In this document: piece by piece, positions 61,401 to 64,000 of the stretch
Position numbering within the stretch: the first letter of the stretch is position 1
Layout of the letters: every line of letters starts with the position of its first letter
Assembly: GCA_037039925.1 (NCBI GenBank)
Contig: JAXRKP010000648.1
Coordinates: 181,001-245,000, forward strand
Direction of reading: 5' to 3'
Length of the DNA: 64,000 bases
Source of the DNA: Doris montereyensis
Taxonomy: Eukaryota; Mollusca; Gastropoda; Nudibranchia; Dorididae
Translations under genes and position numbers: made by a program
Notes under the pieces: generated by a model
Told to the model about the DNA's origin: nothing
Databases searched by the model: none
Seen by the model: only the letters and a program-made list of their open reading frames with translations

Positions 61401-63645
61401 GGCCTCGCTTTGCCCAGGATTTGAACCCGGAGCCTCATGATCCCCCAGTCTGACAGCCTAACCACTCGCCACAAACGCCACATTATTGATAATAACATGG
61501 TAAAAAAAATAATAGATTGTCAGCATACTGGCCACTCACCCAAAATAATCAGTTTTGTCGTCTGAAAGAGTTGCTCGTCATCCCAATCTGGGTGCCCGTC
61601 TTCAAAACGTCGCAGACGCGGTTATTAACTCTCTCATCCAAATGGTTTGGTACAGAACGAGTCCCGGCAGCAGTCCGTAGAAAGGATGACCCATGGCAAA
61701 ACCGCTGGTGTGGGGTGTGTGTGGCATGTAGGTCATGTTTATCGGCACGTCTTTGGTGTACATTGGATACGTTTCTTTATTGAGGACCTGTAACACGCAA
61801 ACACACAAACACACACAAGATGTCATGGGAAATGGAGTCACACTTTAACTTTTGTTTGCCAAGTTGAAATTTATCCCGTCCACCATTGTGGATGATCTCA
61901 GGGTGAATTAAGAGAGACAGCAAGATAAAAGAGAAGTGAAAGAGTAAAAGTAAAAGGGAAAAATGTAGGTAGGACCTACCAGCAGCATCCGCCAACTGGA
62001 GTCCATTACAGGAGTCACAGTGACACAAGATATCGGAAATGGAGTGACACAAGACATTGGAAATAGGAGTCACACATGACATTGGAAATAGGGGTCACAC
62101 AAGATATTGTAAATAGGAACATTGGAAATAGGAGTCATGACAAGACATTGTGAGTCACACACAAGACATTGGAAATAGGGAGTCACACAATATTGAAAAT
62201 AAGACAAGACATATTGTAAATAGGGAGATACAAGACATTCACACAAGTTATTGGAAAATGGGAGTCACACAAGACATTGGAAATAGAGTCACACAAGACA
62301 TTGGAAATAGGAGTCACACAAGACATTGGAAATAGGAGTCACACAAGACATTGGAAATAGGAGTCACACAAGACATTGGAAATAGGAGTCACACAAGACA
62401 TTGGAAATAGGAGTCACACAAGACATTGGAAACAGGGAGTCACACAAGACATTGGAAATAGAGTCACACAAGACATTGGAAATAGGAGTCACACAAGACA
62501 TTGGAAATAGGAGTCACACAAGACATTGGAAATAGGAGTCACACAAGACATTGGAAATAGAGTCACACAAGACATTGGAAATAGGAGTCACACAAGACAT
62601 TGGAAATAGGAGTCACACAAGACATTGGAAATAGGAGTGACACAAGACATTGGAAATAGGAGTCACACAAGACATTGGAAATAGAGTCACACAAGACATT
62701 GGAAATAGGAGTCACACAAGACATTGGAAATAGGAGTCACACAAGATATTGGAAATAGGAGTCACAAGACATTGGAAATAGGAGTAACAATAACATTGGA
62801 AATAGAGACATTGGGAGTCACACAAGACATTGGAAATAGGAGTCACACAAGACATTGGAAATAGGAGTCACACAAGACATTGGAAATAGGAGTCACACAA
62901 GATATTGGAAATAGGAGTCACACAAGATATTGGAAATAGGAGTCACACAAGACATTGGAAATAGGAGTCACACAAGATATTGGAAATAGGAGTCAGACAA
63001 GACATTGGGAGTCACACAAGATATTGGAAATAGAGTTACACAAGACATAGTCACAAAGATATTATCAAGACATTGGAAATCACACAAGACATTGGAAATA
63101 GGAGTACACAAGACACAAGACATTGGAAATAGGAGTCACACAAGACATTGGAAATAGGAGTTACACAAGACATTGGAAATAGGAGTCACAGAAGACAAGA
63201 TTGGAAATAGGAGTCACACGAGACATTGTAATTTGTTTAAATTTGATTTTGATACAGCACATCCAAAACTAAGATGATCTCAAGGGGTTTCTGTTCGAAT
63301 ACATTAAATTTTGCTGGGCCGCCCTGTAAACAGCAAAGGGATCTTCAACCTGCAAGAGTGTTGTGATCTCCACACGAAAACCTCCATTTTATTCTCCGTC
63401 TCCAATGGGACTAGGTGTCCAGCCATCTACATGGATCAGGGAAGTGGGTTTTACTCCAAAAAAACGTGAGAAATTTGTTTAACCTGTTGCCCAGGAACGC
63501 ATGACCTCAAAGGAAGAAAGAAAGAAACAAATTGCGATGGCTTGCGGAGATGATTGACTCACCTGCATTTAAATTTCCCATCTTTGAAAGACCGGAGTAG
63601 ATCCTCTTCGATAACAGAAGCACCATATATAGAAGAAACGTCAAC
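53642..63645 (-). CDS. PTGS: Prostaglandin G/H synthase (cyclooxygenase), last six exons
   Basis: Cyclooxygenase converts arachidonate to PGG2 at its oxygenase site and then to PGH2 at its peroxidase site, on the luminal face of the ER and nuclear envelope. Six reverse-strand exons give the C-terminal ~330 residues in order: [99 protein letters not shown]; and SFKDEL at the stop. The Tyr of YHWH (radical-forming) and its second His (proximal haem ligand) are present, as is the Ser acetylated by aspirin (PFS). The EGF and membrane-binding parts and the distal His lie outside the window, beyond 64000. Every exon needs one or more single-base corrections. Closest in style to COX-1/COX-2; whether it is orthologous to either needs a tree. 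Confidence 0.95.
54058..55110. mobile_element. ~1.05-kb element with ~270-bp terminal inverted repeats
   Basis: 54058-54330 and 54845-55110 are inverted copies. GGTTGATTTTCTGTTCTTTA (left) pairs with 'aagaacaggaaatcaacc' (right), and GAGAAAATGGCAGTAAAA (left) pairs with TTTTACTGCCATTTTCTC (right). The arms end at GGGGGCACCTGG and CCAGGTGCCCCC. The interior (54330-54845) has no convincing protein. This structure fits a non-autonomous foldback or MITE-like DNA transposon. It lies in a cyclooxygenase intron; a deleted relative is at 1-350. Confidence 0.85.
55452..55486. repeat. (CAGA)n microsatellite next to a splice donor
   Basis: About nine CAGA units ending some 10 bp from the cyclooxygenase donor at 55497, on the intron side. 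Confidence 0.9.
55498..55646 (-). CDS. PTGS: Cyclooxygenase exon with the aspirin-site Ser
   Basis: Reverse strand after [27 protein letters not shown] and [12 protein letters not shown], a one-base shift in GAGAAAAACC, then [18 protein letters not shown] at GTAAGA (phase 1). The Ser in GGPFS aligns with Ser530 of COX-1. The acceptor side carries one G too many for a smooth join to the previous exon, in a G run. Confidence 0.93.
55820..56125 (-). mobile_element. SINE family C copy, reverse orientation
   Basis: + strand: 'catttacccacatccaccac', 'gggggtttggtaggatttc', 'ttgcccggactgccctgtaa', 'gttgagacctgcatgcacc', 'gatgtcgatccacctacctg' and the reversed head 'ccactgggacttgaacccg'. Nearly full length, without the TCAAA tail. 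It sits in a cyclooxygenase intron; the rest of that intron (56130-56540) is AT-rich without features. Confidence 0.85.
56541..56687 (-). CDS. PTGS: Cyclooxygenase exon: [15 protein letters not shown] segment
   Basis: Reverse strand after [43 protein letters not shown] and [13 protein letters not shown] at GTAACG (phase 1). NNYRQRF corresponds to the NEYRKRF segment of vertebrate enzymes. No stop inside; the phase joining it to the exon upstream is off by one, again in line with indels. Confidence 0.93.
56740..56928 (-). mobile_element. Element D copy, reverse orientation, C-rich interruption
   Basis: + strand: 'gtttcattgaaatttactcc', a C-rich run at 56762-56801, 'gcggtgatctcagggttgat', 'gtgcagcaagatgaaaggga' and 'gtaggacctaccagtgaccg'. 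It lies just upstream of the exon acceptor at 56687. Confidence 0.8.
57115..57170. repeat. (CACTGA)n repeat, second block at 58015-58062
   Basis: Eight 6-bp CACTGA units. An independent block of the same hexamer with a CACGGA variant occurs at 58015-58062; both are followed by 'cggac' and a SINE B 3' part, suggesting duplication of a SINE B insertion together with its flank. Confidence 0.9.
57230..57445 (-). mobile_element. SINE family B copy, reverse orientation
   Basis: + strand: 'cggacaggacgccaatctgg', 'cacagggttttaccctctgc', 'gcttgtacccatttgcg', 'ccaggattcaaacctggac' and 'actctgccaccgacgcc'. Confidence 0.83.
57550..57640 (-). mobile_element. tRNA-like SINE head (another family)
   Basis: Reverse strand: GGTGCGTTAGCTTGGTTGGT (A box) and, 45 bp on, GCAGGTTCAAATCCATG (B box). 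A related + strand sequence ('gcgattagtgccaacttgga', 'ggtctcaggttcaataac') follows at 57680-57720. The remaining intron DNA, 57720-58640, shows only the hexamer repeat noted above. Confidence 0.6.
58648..58935 (-). CDS. PTGS: Cyclooxygenase exon with the catalytic Tyr and haem-ligand His
   Basis: Reverse strand after [46 protein letters not shown] and A, shift, [20 protein letters not shown], then a second shift to [20 protein letters not shown] ending QRAGQ at GTACTG. YHWH holds the tyrosyl-radical Tyr (385 in COX-1) and the proximal haem His (388). All three frames are used, so at least two indels are present. Confidence 0.95.
59435..60120. repeat. 24-bp minisatellite, about 27 copies
   Basis: Unit TTTAGAGAATCTATGTGATA plus AAAC, nearly perfect from 59460 to 59770 and increasingly ragged after that. 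It lies in the 2.6-kb cyclooxygenase intron; the single-copy part (58936-59430) has no features. Confidence 0.94.
60120..61070. repeat. 49-bp minisatellite, about 18 copies
   Basis: The unit joins 'attctacaagcagtttctta' and 'atgattgccaggcccctaag' plus AGTAATCAT. CATATT and CACATT subtypes alternate. A mixed junction with the preceding 24-bp array lies at 60110-60240. Confidence 0.94.
61255..61490 (-). mobile_element. SINE family B copy, reverse orientation
   Basis: + strand: 'cctcccggacaggacactgg', 'ttttttactcccaagctagt', 'gcttgtaccaatttcacttg', 'gtctttcccaaggaacacaa' and 'cccaggatttgaacccgg'. Confidence 0.85.
61540..61787 (-). CDS. PTGS: Cyclooxygenase exon: [10 protein letters not shown] segment
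   Basis: Reverse strand after [46 protein letters not shown] and IWMRE, a frame change, then [20 protein letters not shown] and TTKLIIL at GTGAGT. These align with the vertebrate stretch from GEMFPP to the LILIGETIKI junction, including the WLRE..RVCDVLK arginine segment. Confidence 0.95.
61862..61998 (-). mobile_element. Element D copy, reverse orientation
   Basis: + strand: 'gttgaaatttatcccgtcca', 'ccattgtggatgatctcagg', 'gtgaattaagagagacagca', 'gtaggtaggacctaccagca' and 'gcatccgccaact'. Full length. Confidence 0.85.
62005..63230. repeat. 25-bp minisatellite, about 47 copies
   Basis: Unit ACATTGGAAATAGGAGTCAC plus ACAAG. ACATT and ATATT subtypes are interspersed; units lacking GG after ATA also recur. 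The array fills most of the 1.8-kb cyclooxygenase intron between exons at 61787 and 63563. Confidence 0.95.
63235..63512 (-). mobile_element. SINE family C copy, reverse orientation
   Basis: + strand: 'aaatttgattttgatacagc', 'tgatctcaaggggtttctg', 'ttttgctgggccgccctgta', 'caagagtgttgtgatctcc', 'tccaatgggactaggtgtcc' and the reversed head 'cctgttgcccaggaacgc'. Confidence 0.82.
63563..63645 (-). CDS. PTGS: Cyclooxygenase exon: VDVSSIYG segment
   Basis: Reverse strand after [28 protein letters not shown] and KDGKFKC plus AG at GTGAGT. It aligns with HGVDASHIYG...LRLFKDGKLKYQ of the vertebrate enzymes. It is the most 5' cyclooxygenase exon in the window. The bases from 63650 to 64000 are intron; 'gatgatataatatgtactga' words repeat three or four times near the end. 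Confidence 0.93.
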
Positions 63646-64000
63646 CTGTTGTTGTGTAGGAAATTAAATAGTGTGTGTTAATAATTAAAGAACAAGATAG
63701 TTTTGTCCTAAACGTAAGGTATACCCCTATCAATAACAACCTGCCCTCTCCCCCTCCCCTCACCCCCCCCAACAACCCCAAAAACCCACTTATTCAAGTT
63801 TGATGAAAGGTTGCTATGATATAATGTACTGATGATTGCAGAAAATAATTGACCTTAAGATGATATGATGTATAGCCTACTGATGATTGAAGAATGATAA
63901 TCTACCAAAAGATGACATAATATGTACTGATGATTGAAGAATGATAGTTTACCTAAAGATGACATAATATGTACTGATGATTTAAGAATGAAAGTTTACT

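Overview
The window is animal nuclear DNA: AT-rich, intron-rich, and dominated by tRNA-derived SINEs, microsatellites and minisatellites. The protein content (a Crumbs homologue and an animal haem prostaglandin synthase) points to an invertebrate bilaterian. A mollusc or other lophotrochozoan is my best guess, but that is inference from gene content and general repeat style. There is no prokaryotic-style gene organisation, rRNA or CRISPR array.

Two protein genes lie tail to tail. On the + strand, positions 2253-40916 carry the 3' part of a crumbs gene: about 19 exons encoding EGF-like domains, three laminin-G domains, more EGF domains, one membrane helix and a short cytoplasmic tail ending in ERLI. 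Its 5' end lies outside the window. On the - strand, positions 63645-53642 carry the last six exons of a prostaglandin G/H synthase (cyclooxygenase) with the catalytic Tyr, the haem-ligand His, the aspirin-target Ser and a C-terminal KDEL. Its 5' end also lies outside. Crumbs sets apical-basal polarity and cyclooxygenase makes prostaglandin H2; I see no functional link between them. About 12.7 kb of gene-free DNA separates the two stop codons.

Exons of both genes are interrupted by single-base frame changes although splice sites, cysteines and catalytic motifs are intact. The simplest reading is residual indel error in a long-read assembly, not two dead genes. Most other open frames in the window are simple repeats or SINE fragments.

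The introns and the intergenic DNA are repeat collections: at least three SINE families (A with a CTTTAT tail; B with a Ser/Leu-tRNA-like head; C with a TCAAA tail), a fourth short dispersed element (D), an element with ~270-bp inverted ends present twice, a decayed non-LTR reverse-transcriptase tail, and about twenty tandem arrays with units of 10-77 bp. The largest array is a 5.5-kb satellite at 30.2-35.7 kb inside a crumbs intron. The most unusual features are a 71-bp tandem triplication covering the crumbs C-terminal PDZ-ligand codons, a self-contained frame at 15355-15792 reading hydrophobic leader - EGF - hydrophobic segment, a minisatellite that grew out of a SINE 3' end, and a shuffled mosaic at 38.5-40.2 kb.
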